DNA of 64,000 nt from Solirubrobacteraceae bacterium (GTDB taxonomy: Bacteria > Actinomycetota > Thermoleophilia > Solirubrobacterales > Solirubrobacteraceae): positions 28,713 to 92,712 of the forward strand of contig JAPSGI010000014.1 in NCBI GenBank assembly GCA_031177685.1. Direction: 5' to 3'. A program made the translations under genes and the position numbers. Under the pieces are notes generated by a model that saw nothing but the letters and a program-made list of their open reading frames with translations, searched no databases and was not told the origin of the DNA. Below, piece after piece: positions 27,050 to 35,867 of the stretch. The stretch's first letter is position 1. Each line of letters begins with the position of its first letter.

Positions 27050-28135
27050 ATGGACGAGCTCGCGGCGTACGAGCGCGACTTCCGGCGCGCGGGGCTGCCG
27101 CTGCTGATCGAGGACTACTCGGCGCGCGAGGACGTGTTCACGCGCGCCGTGCCGCTGCTCTCGCTGGTGTTCCTCGCCGAGGCGTTCGGCGCCATCGACC
27201 TGGACTGGTCGCTGCCGGCGAACGTCGCGGCGGTGGCGGCCGGCCTGGCCATCGTGCTGGTCGCGCTGGGACTGGTCAACCGCGCCCGCGGCCGGCCCTT
27301 CCTCTCCCGGCCGCGCGACGTCGGGCCGCCCGAGCTGGCCGGGTTCGTGATCGTGCCGGCGCTGCTGCCGCTGGTCTTCGGCGGCCAGTGGCGCAGCGCG
27401 CTGGTCACCGCGGCCGGCAACCTCGCGCTGCTCGGGCTGATCTACGGAGTCGTGGGCTACGGGCTGCTGTCGATCCTGCGCTGGGCCGCCACGCGGATGG
27501 TGGGCCAGCTCGTCGCCTCCCTGGACCTGCTGGCCCGCGCGCTGCCGCTGCTGCTGATCTTCGCCCTCGTGCTGTTCGTCAACACCGAGATGTGGCAGGT
27601 CTTCGCCGACGTACCGGACGGTTTCCTGGCGGCGATCTTCGGACTCTTCGTGGTGCTCGGCGTCCTGTTCTTGGCGGGCCGCCTGCCGCGGGAGGTGCGG
27701 GCGCTGGAGCGCGACGTGGGCGGCGGCGGGCCGGCACTGCAGCCGCGCCAGCGGCGCAACGTGGCGCTCGTGCTGTTCATCTCCCAGGCGCTTCAGGTCC
27801 TGGTGGTCGCCGCCTCGACCGGGCTCTTCTTCGCCCTGTTCGGCGCCCTGGCCGTGACCGGCGCGGTCCAGGAGAGCTGGGTGGGCCGCCCGCCCGACGA
27901 GCTGCTCTCGCTGGACGTGTTCGGCGGCACGGCGCTGGTGACGGCCGAGCTGCTGCGCGTGGCGGCCGGCATCGCCGCGTTCTCCGGCCTGTACTACGCG
28001 ATCGCGGTGCTGACCGACTCCACGTACCGCGAGGAGTTCCTGGAGGAGCTGACAGACGAGATGCGCTCGACGTTCGAGGCGCGGGTACGCTACCTGGCGC
28101 TGCGAACTACGCCGGCTTACGCGCCGCCAGCATGA
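27050..28135 (+). CDS. Multi-pass membrane protein, unknown function
   Basis: 361 residues with about eight hydrophobic segments, the first near 34-50 and the last near 304-325. An N-terminal soluble stretch of 30 residues (YERDFRRAGLPLLIEDYSAREDVFTRAVP) precedes them and a charged C-terminal tail follows. No transporter signature is seen. It overlaps the convergent methyltransferase by 29 bases. Confidence 0.75.
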   Translation: MDELAAYERDFRRAGLPLLIEDYSAREDVFTRAVPLLSLVFLAEAFGAIDLDWSLPANVAAVAAGLAIVLVALGLVNRARGRPFLSRPRDVGPPELAGFVIVPALLPLVFGGQWRSALVTAAGNLALLGLIYGVVGYGLLSILRWAATRMVGQLVASLDLLARALPLLLIFALVLFVNTEMWQVFADVPDGFLAAIFGLFVVLGVLFLAGRLPREVRALERDVGGGGPALQPRQRRNVALVLFISQALQVLVVAASTGLFFALFGALAVTGAVQESWVGRPPDELLSLDVFGGTALVTAELLRVAAGIAAFSGLYYAIAVLTDSTYREEFLEELTDEMRSTFEARVRYLALRTTPAYAPPA

Positions 28136-29024
28136 GGTTGTAGAAGACCTCGGGAGGCAGCCGGCGCTCCAGTACGCGGCGGTCCAGGCGCTGCAGGAGC
28201 AGGTACCCGCGGTAGGCGTACTGGCGCCACAGCCACGGCACCTCGTCCGGATCGGCTGTGGCCTCCAGCGTGCGGTTGGCCCAGCCGAACCAGGAGGCCA
28301 GGAGCTCCTCGCCGCGCACGCGGACGTCCTCGAAGCCGGCGTTCGCCGCGAAGTGGCGCAGCTGCGCGGGAGCGAAGGCGTGGACGTCGACGAACGCCTC
28401 CAGGCCGTGGTCGCCGTTGGCCGCGCCGTTCCCCGCGACCCGCTCGGGATGGGGGCGCGCGCCGACGGCGGCGCGCCACACCGGCGCCAGCGCCGCGGCG
28501 CCGCGCTTGGGCACGCTGGCCAGGCGGTCGCCGTAGCGCGACGGCTCGCCGGCGAAGGCCAGCCACCCGCCCGGGCGCAGCACGCGCCGGAACTCGGCGA
28601 AGGCGCGGTCGAGGTCGGGGATGTGGTGCAGGACGGCGTGGCCGAAGACGAGGTCGAAGCTCGCGTCGGGCAGCGGCAGGTCCTCGGCGTCCGCGGCCAC
28701 CGTCGCGACCTCCAGGCCCAGGCCGTCCGCATTGGCCCGCAGCGTCCCCAGCATGCCCGGCGAGATGTCCATGCACGTCGCCTCGCCGACGATCCCCGCC
28801 TGCATCAGGTTCAGCGAGAAGTAGCCGGTGCCGGCGCCGACCTCCAGCGCACGGTCGAAGCGCTCCGGCTCCCGGCCCAGCGCCTTGCGCAGCTTCGTGG
28901 CGACCTGGTCGCGCCCCACCTCGCCGAAGTCGATTCCCCACTTGGCGTCGTAGCCCGCCGCCGCGGCGTCGTGGTAGCGGGCGTTGACGTCGCGGATCTG
29001 CTCTGCGGTCGCGGGAGCCGCCAT
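28107..29024 (-). CDS. Class I SAM-dependent methyltransferase
   Basis: 305 residues. The SAM motif I is ALEVGAGTGYFSLNL, with CMDISPGML (motif II region), DLPLPDASFDLVFGHAVLHH and FRRVLRPGGWLAFAG. It resembles UbiE/menaquinone-type methyltransferases but has a long C-terminal part of its own. The start ATG overlaps the region just before the divergent methyltransferase start, only 28 bases away, so the two may share control. Confidence 0.85.
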   Translation of the reverse strand: MAAPATAEQIRDVNARYHDAAAAGYDAKWGIDFGEVGRDQVATKLRKALGREPERFDRALEVGAGTGYFSLNLMQAGIVGEATCMDISPGMLGTLRANADGLGLEVATVAADAEDLPLPDASFDLVFGHAVLHHIPDLDRAFAEFRRVLRPGGWLAFAGEPSRYGDRLASVPKRGAAALAPVWRAAVGARPHPERVAGNGAANGDHGLEAFVDVHAFAPAQLRHFAANAGFEDVRVRGEELLASWFGWANRTLEATADPDEVPWLWRQYAYRGYLLLQRLDRRVLERRLPPEVFYNLMLAARKPA

Positions 29025-29052
29025 GGGCGCCGGAACTGTAGCGTTAGCCTGC

Positions 29053-29826
29053 GTGCCGGAGGCCTACCTCCAACGCGACCAGCCGCCCGGCGTGCCGCCG
29101 CTGGAGCTGACCGGGGAGCGGACGCTGCCCGACGTGCCCGAGGAGAACTACTGGTTCCGCCGGCACCTGGTCGTCTACGAGTGGACCGCGGCGCGCGTGC
29201 GCGGGCTCGACGTCGTGGACATGGCGTGCGGCGAGGGCTACGGCGCCGACGCGCTCGCGCGGGCCGGGGCGCGCAGCGTCGTCGGGGTGGACGCGAACCC
29301 GGAGGCACACGAGCACGCGCGGCTGCGCTACGGAGGCGAGGGGCTGCGCTTCGACCGCGACCTCGTGGACGGCTGGGAGGGCGAGGTGGACGCCGTCTGC
29401 TTCCTGCAGACGATCGAGCACGTCGAGGAGCCCGGAGCGGTCCTGGAGCACTTCAAGCGCCTGTTGCGCCCGGGCGGGACCGCCTACGTCTCGACGCCGA
29501 ACGTCCTGACGCTTGCCCCGAAGGGCGCGGAGCGCTCCGGTAACCCGTGGCACGTGCGCGAGTACCGCGCCGAGGAGTTCGCCGGACTGCTGTCCGCCCA
29601 CTTCTCCCACGTCGAGCTGCACGGGCTCTTCCACGCGCGCAAGCTGCGCCTCCACGACTGGGCGCTGAAGGCCGGCTGGGACGCGGTGCACCCGCGCGTC
29701 GGCCTGACCGGGTGGTTCTACGGCTGGTTCACGCCGGCCATCTCCGTGCGCGACTTCCGCCTGCGGCCCGGCTCGCCGGCGCAGCTGCAGAAGGCGCTGG
29801 ACTTCGTGGCGGTGTGCCGGCCGTGA
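29053..29826 (+). CDS. SAM-dependent methyltransferase of the MGLP-type cluster
   Basis: 257 residues from GTG 29053 (an in-frame ATG at 29023 would add ten residues). It has VVDMACGEGYGADALA as SAM motif I, FLQTIEHVEEPGAVLEHF and LLRPGGTAYVSTPN. It opens a GTGA-linked operon with a GH57 branching enzyme and a GT4 synthase. Gene order and families match mycobacterial Rv3030-Rv3031-Rv3032, where Rv3030 is the putative methyltransferase for methylglucose lipopolysaccharide. A sugar O-methyl acceptor is therefore inferred. Confidence 0.85.
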   Translation: MPEAYLQRDQPPGVPPLELTGERTLPDVPEENYWFRRHLVVYEWTAARVRGLDVVDMACGEGYGADALARAGARSVVGVDANPEAHEHARLRYGGEGLRFDRDLVDGWEGEVDAVCFLQTIEHVEEPGAVLEHFKRLLRPGGTAYVSTPNVLTLAPKGAERSGNPWHVREYRAEEFAGLLSAHFSHVELHGLFHARKLRLHDWALKAGWDAVHPRVGLTGWFYGWFTPAISVRDFRLRPGSPAQLQKALDFVAVCRP

Positions 29827-31208
29827 CGCCGCGCGGCGAGCTGGCGCTCGTCCTGCACACCCACATGCCCTACGTCGAGGGCTTCGGGACCTGGCCGTTC
29901 GGCGAGGAGTGGCTGTTCGAGGCGATGGCCGGGTCCTACCTGCCGCTGCTCGACGTGCTGGAGCGCGCGGACGGTGCGATCACGCTGTCGCTCACGCCGG
30001 TCCTGGCCGACCAGCTGCAGGCGCCGGGGCTGGACGAGCGCTTCCGCGCCTTCGTGGACGGGGTGCGCGAGGAGAGCCACGGCCGCGACATCGCGGGGCT
30101 GCGCGCGGGCGGGCACGACCAGCTGGCCGCCGAGCTGGAGCGCTCGCGCGCCGACTACCGCGCGGCGCGAGAGCGCTTCGACGCGCTGGACGGCGACCTG
30201 CTCGGCGCGCTGGCGCCCCACGCCGCATGGACGTCGGCCGCCACGCACGCCGTCCTGCCGCTGCTGGCGTCGGCCGCGGGCGCGCGCCTGCAGATCCAGC
30301 TGGGAATCGAGGCGCACCGGGCGCGCTTCGGCGCCTGGCGCGGCGGCTTCTGGCTGCCCGAGTGCGCCTACGCGCCCTGGCTCGATCCCCTGCTCGAGGA
30401 GGCGGGCGTGCACGCCACCTGCGTCGACCTCACCGACGTGCTGGGGCCCGGTACCCCCGACCACCTGCGCCCGCTGCGCAGCGCGGACGGTCCCCTGCTG
30501 GCGCCCGTGGACCGTTCGGTCGTCGAGCTGGTGTGGAGCGACGCCGGCTACCCGGCGCAGGGCGTGTACCGCGACTACCACCACCACACCGTCCACCACC
30601 ACCGTCCCTGGGACAACGCCGGGCGGCCCTACGACCGCGACGCGGCGGCGGCGCAGGCGCGGGCCGACGCCGCCGACTTCGTCGGGCGCGTGCGCGAGCG
30701 CGTGGCGGACGGCGGTTTGTGCGTATGCGCGCTGGACACCGAGCTGCTGGGCCACTGGTGGCACGAGGGCCCGCTGTGGCTGGAGGCGGTGCTCGAGGAG
30801 GCGGCCGCGCAGGAGCTGCGGCTCACCGGCCTGGACGACGCGCTGGAGCGCCACGCGGCGATGCCCGCGCCCGAGCTGCCGATCACCACCTGGGGCACGC
30901 CGCGCGACCTCTCCACGTGGTCCGGTCCCCGCGTCGCGGACCTCGCCTGGCGCGCCCGCGACGCCGAGCTGCGCGTGGTGCGCGCCGGACCGGCCGCCGG
31001 GCCGCGGGCGCTGCGCGAGCTGCTGGCGCTGCAGTCCTCCGACTGGGCCTTCATGGTCACGCGCGAGCTGGCCGGGCCGTATCCGCGCGAGCGCTTCGAG
31101 GGCCATGCCGGCGCGCTCGACGAGGCCCTACGGCTAGGCTCCGAGGCCGAGCCCGCCCTGCGTAACCTGGCGCCATCGCTGTCCGCGTCCGCGCTGCCCG
31201 AGCCGTGA
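29823..31208 (+). CDS. GH57 alpha-1,4-glucan branching enzyme
   Basis: 461 residues. The family start is LALVLHTHMPYVEGFGTWPFGEEWLFEA; GGFWLPECAY carries the nucleophile Glu and CALDTELLGHWWHEG the acid/base Asp; the C-terminus has the DUF1957-type helical part (LLALQSSDWAFM). Such enzymes place alpha-1,6 branches in glucans. The GTG overlaps the upstream methyltransferase stop by four bases. It fits the Rv3031 position. Confidence 0.9.
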   Translation: MTPRGELALVLHTHMPYVEGFGTWPFGEEWLFEAMAGSYLPLLDVLERADGAITLSLTPVLADQLQAPGLDERFRAFVDGVREESHGRDIAGLRAGGHDQLAAELERSRADYRAARERFDALDGDLLGALAPHAAWTSAATHAVLPLLASAAGARLQIQLGIEAHRARFGAWRGGFWLPECAYAPWLDPLLEEAGVHATCVDLTDVLGPGTPDHLRPLRSADGPLLAPVDRSVVELVWSDAGYPAQGVYRDYHHHTVHHHRPWDNAGRPYDRDAAAAQARADAADFVGRVRERVADGGLCVCALDTELLGHWWHEGPLWLEAVLEEAAAQELRLTGLDDALERHAAMPAPELPITTWGTPRDLSTWSGPRVADLAWRARDAELRVVRAGPAAGPRALRELLALQSSDWAFMVTRELAGPYPRERFEGHAGALDEALRLGSEAEPALRNLAPSLSASALPEP

Positions 31209-31229
31209 GCCACGCGCCCTCCTCGCCCT

Positions 31230-32414
31230 GTGAGTAACGTCCTGATTCTCTCCTGGGAGTACCCGCCGATCGTCGAGGGCGGCCTCGCGCGGCACGTCCG
31301 CAAGCTCTCCGAGCAGCTCGTGCCCCACGACGTCGAGGTGCACGTGCTCTCGCGCGGGGACGAGTCGATGCCCGCCGAGGAGGAGGTCGACGGCGTGCAC
31401 GTGCACCGCGTGCGCGAGCCGCGCCGCCCGCGCGATCTGGGGGAGTTCGTGACGTGGGTCGAGCACATGAACGCCGACATGCTGGCGGCCGGGGTGGAGC
31501 TCGGCGACCGCTACGACTTCGACGTCGTCCACGGCCATGACTGGCTCGTGGCGGTGGCCGGCGACCATCTGGCGCGGCGCTTCCGCTGCCCGCTGGCCGT
31601 CACGATCCACGCCACCGAGTACGGCCGTCACCAGGGCTGGGTGGACAAGCACCCGCAGTCCTACATCCACGGCGTCGAGCGCTGGATGGCCAACCGGGCC
31701 GACGTGGTGATCACCTGCTCGCACTACATGCGCGAGCACGTGTGCGACGTCTACGACCTCGAGGAGTCCCGGGTGCGCGTGATCCCCAACGGGATCGACC
31801 CGCTCGACCTGCAGCCGGTCGACGACCTCGACCGCCTGCGCTCACGCTTCGCAACGCCCGGCGAGCGGCTGATCGTGCTGGTGGGCCGCCTCGTCTACGA
31901 GAAGGGGTTCCAGCTGGCGCTGGCCGCGCTGCCGGGGCTGGTGCAGCGGCTGGGGAACGTGCGCTTCCTCGTGGCCGGCTCGGGGACCCACGAGGAGGAG
32001 CTGCGCCGCCAGGCCGCGGAGCTGGGCCTGGACGAGTACGGCACGTTCCTCGGCTGGATCGGCGACGACGTGCTGCACTCGCTGTACCGGATCGCCGACC
32101 TGTGCGTGATCCCCTCGCTGTACGAGCCGTTCGGGCTGGTCGCCCTGGAGGCCATGGCCTCGGGCTGCCCCTGCATCGTGGCCGACACCGGTGGGCTGCG
32201 GGAGATCGTGCCCGAGGACGAGCGCGTCGGGCTGCGCTTCAACGGCGGCGACGCCGAGCACCTCGCGACGATGGTCGAGCGCCTGCTGACCGACGACGCG
32301 CTGCGCGAGCGGCTGGTGGCCGAGGCCTCCGAGCACGTGCTGCGCTTCGACTGGGCGGACGTCGCGCGCCGCACCGCCGAGGTCTACGCGGAGCTGCGGC
32401 GCGCCCCGGTGTGA
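31230..32414 (+). CDS. GT4 alpha-glucosyltransferase (Rv3032-like)
   Basis: 394 residues of GT-B fold. It opens VLILSWEYPPIVEGGLARHV, the glycogen-synthase-like start with the Gly-rich donor loop, and continues with VVHGHDWLVAVAGDHLAR, VIPNGIDP, VLVGRLVYEKGFQLAL and the EX7E motif EPFGLVALEAMASG. It probably extends alpha-1,4-glucan from a nucleotide sugar. It follows the branching enzyme by 21 bases, as Rv3032 follows Rv3031. Confidence 0.9.
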   Translation: MSNVLILSWEYPPIVEGGLARHVRKLSEQLVPHDVEVHVLSRGDESMPAEEEVDGVHVHRVREPRRPRDLGEFVTWVEHMNADMLAAGVELGDRYDFDVVHGHDWLVAVAGDHLARRFRCPLAVTIHATEYGRHQGWVDKHPQSYIHGVERWMANRADVVITCSHYMREHVCDVYDLEESRVRVIPNGIDPLDLQPVDDLDRLRSRFATPGERLIVLVGRLVYEKGFQLALAALPGLVQRLGNVRFLVAGSGTHEEELRRQAAELGLDEYGTFLGWIGDDVLHSLYRIADLCVIPSLYEPFGLVALEAMASGCPCIVADTGGLREIVPEDERVGLRFNGGDAEHLATMVERLLTDDALRERLVAEASEHVLRFDWADVARRTAEVYAELRRAPV

Positions 32415-34201
32415 GGCGGGCGGCGGGGACCGCGCTCGCCCTGGCCGCCCTCGCCGCGCCCGCTCCCGCAGGCGCGGCCGCGCCCGACCCGCTCGCCGCA
32501 CTGAAGGCGTCGTGCACGGTGCGCACGAGCGCGGACAAGCCGCCGCGGCGCGCGGCGCGCTACCGGATCTGCGAGGCGCCGGTCGCCTCCTTCGACGGCA
32601 CGAAGCTCGACACGACGCTCACGCTCCCCGAGCGGTCCGCCGGACGGCTCCCGCTCGTCGTCTTCCTGCACGGCTTCCTCAACACCAAGCGCGAGCAGCT
32701 CAGCGCGACGCGCGCGGGCGACGGGCCGGATCGCGGCGCCGAGGCCTACAAGACCGTGCGCTGGAACAACGTGTGGCTGGCCGATCGCGGCTACGCCGTG
32801 CTCAACTACACCGCGCGCGGCCACGAGGGCTCGGAGGGCTCGATCGAGCTGGCCTCGCGGCACTTCGAGGTGCGCGACACGCGCCACCTGACGGGCCTGC
32901 TCGCCGACGACGCGGCGCTGCCGATCGACTCGCGGCGCGTGGCCGCGGTGGGCGGCTCCTACGGCGGCGGGCAGGCGTGGCTGCTGCTGACCACGCGCGA
33001 GGACACGCGCCTGCAGTACGGGGAGTGGCGCAGCCCGCGAGGGGAGCTGGTGCGGCTGGCCGCGGTCGTCCCGCAGTACACGTGGACGCACCTGCTCTAT
33101 TCGATCGCGCCCAACGGGCACCACCTCTCGACCGGGGTCGACCCGAGGACGGCGTCCACGCCGTTCGGCGTGGTCAAGGCGACCGTGCTCAACGGCTTCC
33201 TGGCCACGCTGGGCAACCGCATCACGCCCCAGATCGCCTCCTATCTGGCACGGGCGGACGCGGGCGAGCCCTACGACGGCGATCCGGCGGTGGAGGAGGC
33301 CAAGCGCAACCTGGCCCGCGACCACTCGGCGTTCCACCAGGACGCGTTCTTCGAGGCGCTGCGCGAGCGCCGCCAGCGCCGCGTGCCGGTGTTCGCGCTG
33401 CAGGGCTGGACCGACCCGATCTTCCCCGCGATCGAGGCGCTGCGCATGTACCGGCGCCTGCGCGACGCCGACCCGCGCTACCCGATCGGGCTCTACCTCG
33501 GCGACTTCGAGCACCTCTCCGCGCAGGTCAAGGTGCCCGACCTCGTCTACGGCCACGGCCTGGCGTCGCGGCTGCTGGACCACTCCCTCCGCGGGCGATT
33601 GCTGCGGCCACGCTTCGACGTGCGCGCGGCGGTGACCAGCTGCGACCGCCGGCGCGTGGGCCCGATCGTCCGCGCCCCGGCGTGGGAGCGCCTCGCTGCA
33701 GACCGCCTGACCTTCGCGTTCGCCGAGCCGCGCGCGACGACCTCGCCGGTCTTCGACCCGCGCGGCCCGGATTCCGATCCCGTGCTGGTCTCCCAGTCGC
33801 GGGGCCGCGGATGCCTCGTTGCCAGCGGCGCGTCCAGCCCGGGCGTGGCGGCGTGGGAGGCGCCGATCACGCGCGACTTCACGCTGCTGGGACTGCCGCG
33901 CCTGGAGCTGTCCTTCCGCGCGGCCGCGCCCGACGTGCAGCTCAACAGCCGCCTGTGGGACGTCGCGCCGGACGGCACGCAGACGCTGATCGACCGCGGC
34001 GCCTACCGCGCCCTGAACCCGGACCCGTCCGGAGCTCGCGCCGTCTACGAGCTGTTCGGCAACGCGTGGCGCCTGCGCGCGGGCCATCGCCTGCGCCTGG
34101 AGGTTCTGCAGTCCGACGCGCCCTACCTGCGGACGAGCAACTTCGCCTCCGGGGCCACCGTCGACGCCGTCCGCCTCGACCTCCCCGGCCGCTTCGGCTA
34201 G
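32411..34201 (+). CDS. Secreted alpha/beta hydrolase, CocE/Xaa-Pro peptidase-like
   Basis: 596 residues with a signal peptide (about 1-24). The hydrolase core has VVFLHGF, the nucleophile in VGGSYGGGQAW, Asp in QGWTDPIFP and His in GDFEHLS. The C-terminal 170 residues form a jelly-roll-like region (ITRDFTLLGLPRLELSFRA...NSRLWDVAPDG), as in the CocE/NonD and X-prolyl dipeptidyl aminopeptidase families. Substrate could be peptides or esters. The GTG overlaps the GT4 stop by four bases. Confidence 0.85.
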   Translation: MRRAAGTALALAALAAPAPAGAAAPDPLAALKASCTVRTSADKPPRRAARYRICEAPVASFDGTKLDTTLTLPERSAGRLPLVVFLHGFLNTKREQLSATRAGDGPDRGAEAYKTVRWNNVWLADRGYAVLNYTARGHEGSEGSIELASRHFEVRDTRHLTGLLADDAALPIDSRRVAAVGGSYGGGQAWLLLTTREDTRLQYGEWRSPRGELVRLAAVVPQYTWTHLLYSIAPNGHHLSTGVDPRTASTPFGVVKATVLNGFLATLGNRITPQIASYLARADAGEPYDGDPAVEEAKRNLARDHSAFHQDAFFEALRERRQRRVPVFALQGWTDPIFPAIEALRMYRRLRDADPRYPIGLYLGDFEHLSAQVKVPDLVYGHGLASRLLDHSLRGRLLRPRFDVRAAVTSCDRRRVGPIVRAPAWERLAADRLTFAFAEPRATTSPVFDPRGPDSDPVLVSQSRGRGCLVASGASSPGVAAWEAPITRDFTLLGLPRLELSFRAAAPDVQLNSRLWDVAPDGTQTLIDRGAYRALNPDPSGARAVYELFGNAWRLRAGHRLRLEVLQSDAPYLRTSNFASGATVDAVRLDLPGRFG

Positions 34202-34881
34202 CGCCAGCGCAGCGTGCGCGGCGCCTCGCGCATGCGGATGACGCGCGCGGGGACGCCGCCGACGACAGCGTTCTCCGGCACGTCCCGGGTCACCACCGCG
34301 TTGGTGCCCACGATCGCGTTGTCGCCGATCGCCACGCCGCGCAGCACGCACGCCCCGTAGCCGATCCAGCAGTTGTGGCCGACGTCCACGTCGCGCTTGT
34401 AGATGCCCTGCAGGCGGATGGGCCGCTCGACCTCCACGACGCCGTGGTCGAAGTCGATCAGCATCACGCGGTCGGCGATCACGCACTCGCGGCCGAGCGC
34501 GACGTGCTGGTAGGCGGAGATCGTGCACTCCTGGCCCATCACGGTCTTGGCCCCGATGCGCACCTCGCCCTCGTGCACCCGGATCTTCGTGCCGTCGCCG
34601 ATCCACGACCAGCGGCCGAGCACCAGGCGCGCGTCGCGGCCGATCTCCAGCTTCACGTGCGGCCCGACGAAGCACAGCCCGTCGGTCACCAGCCGCCCCC
34701 GCCAGCGCAGCTTCAGCCGGGCCAGGCGGACTGCCAGCCGCGCGTACTTGAGGTTGAACATCCCGTGGCGGCGCAGGAAGCGCACCAGCACCAGCGGGCC
34801 TCCGCGGCGGGGCGGCGGCTCCCCCCGCACGGCGGCCGGCACCGCGCCGACCTCGGGCGGCGAGTCGACGGCGGGCTCCAT
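34198..34881 (-). CDS. Hexapeptide-repeat acyltransferase
   Basis: 227 residues. A left-handed beta-helix of hexad repeats runs from about 95 to 215 (VGPHVKLEIGRDARLVLGRW, IGDGTKIRVH, VGHNCWIGYGACVLRGVAIG, NAIVGTNAVVTRDVPENAVV), ending in VGGVPARVIRMR as in maltose/galactoside and serine acetyltransferases. The catalytic His of the DFDH type is present. It probably acetylates a sugar or cell-envelope component. A TACGCT box lies eight bases before the ATG. Confidence 0.88.
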   Translation of the reverse strand: MEPAVDSPPEVGAVPAAVRGEPPPRRGGPLVLVRFLRRHGMFNLKYARLAVRLARLKLRWRGRLVTDGLCFVGPHVKLEIGRDARLVLGRWSWIGDGTKIRVHEGEVRIGAKTVMGQECTISAYQHVALGRECVIADRVMLIDFDHGVVEVERPIRLQGIYKRDVDVGHNCWIGYGACVLRGVAIGDNAIVGTNAVVTRDVPENAVVGGVPARVIRMREAPRTLRWR

Positions 34882-34919
34882 GACGCCGAAGCGTACCGGG
34901 GGCAATATCGTCCCCCGCC

Positions 34920-35867
34920 GTGCCCAACGATCTCGCCCAGCGCCTCCTGGACGGCGACAAGCGCGCCCTGGCACGCGCGATCTCGCTGGTGGAGGACGAC
35001 GACCCCGCCGGCTGGGAGCTGGTGCGCGAGGTCTACCCGCAGACCGGTCGCGCGGCCGTGATCGGGTTCACCGGGCCGCCCGGCGTCGGCAAGTCCACGC
35101 TGATCGGCGCGCTCACGAAGGCCGAGCGGGCCAAGGAGCGCGACGTGGCGGTGCTCTCGATCGATCCGTCCTCGCCCTTCACTCACGGCGCCCTGCTCGG
35201 CGACCGGATCCGCCTGTCCGAGCACTTCCTCGACCCGGGCGTCTTCATCCGCTCGATGGCCAACCGCGGCGCGCTGGGCGGCCTGAGCGAGGCCGCCCTG
35301 CAGGCCGCGCTGCTGATGGACGCCGCGGGCAAGGACGTGGTGTTCCTGGAGACGGTGGGGGTCGGCCAGGCCGAGGTCGACGTGATCGACCACGCGGACA
35401 CCGTCGTGCTCGTCCTGCAGCCGGGCTCGGGCGACTCGATCCAGGCGCTGAAGGCCGGCGTCATGGAGATCCCCGACGTGATCGTCGTCAACAAGGCCGA
35501 CCATCCGCTGACCGACACGATGATCCGCGAGATCCGCGGCGTACTCGCGCTGGCGCCGCACGAGGAGGGCCGCTGGCGCATCCCGGTGGTGCGGGCCGAG
35601 GCGGCGCGGGGCACCGGCGTCGAGGAGGTCGTCGAGGCGCTCGACGCCCACCGCGCCCACATCGAGGCCGAGGGCACGCTGCTGGAGCGCCGCCGGCGCA
35701 ACCTCATGAACGAGGTGCTAGCCCTCGCGACCTTCCGCCTGCGCCGCCGCCTGGAGGCCTCCGTTCGCGAGGACGCCGACGTCCAGAAGCTCCTCGACCA
35801 GGTCGTCGAGCGCCGCCTGGACCCCGCCAGCGCCGCCGGCTCGATCCTGGAGCGCGGCGACCCCTAA
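34920..35867 (+). CDS. meaB: MeaB-type GTPase, chaperone of a cobalamin acyl-CoA mutase
   Basis: 315 residues with GFTGPPGVGKSTLIGAL (Walker A), SIDPSSPFTHGALLGDRIR, FIRSMANRGALGGLS, TVGVGQAEVDVIDHADTVVLV and NKADHP. MeaB/ArgK proteins load and protect B12-dependent mutases by GTP hydrolysis. The client is most likely the two-chain mutase at 52.4-56.0 kb. The GTG start has TATCGT eight bases before it (34906-34911) and no ribosome-binding site, consistent with a leaderless transcript. Confidence 0.93.
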   Translation: MPNDLAQRLLDGDKRALARAISLVEDDDPAGWELVREVYPQTGRAAVIGFTGPPGVGKSTLIGALTKAERAKERDVAVLSIDPSSPFTHGALLGDRIRLSEHFLDPGVFIRSMANRGALGGLSEAALQAALLMDAAGKDVVFLETVGVGQAEVDVIDHADTVVLVLQPGSGDSIQALKAGVMEIPDVIVVNKADHPLTDTMIREIRGVLALAPHEEGRWRIPVVRAEAARGTGVEEVVEALDAHRAHIEAEGTLLERRRRNLMNEVLALATFRLRRRLEASVREDADVQKLLDQVVERRLDPASAAGSILERGDP

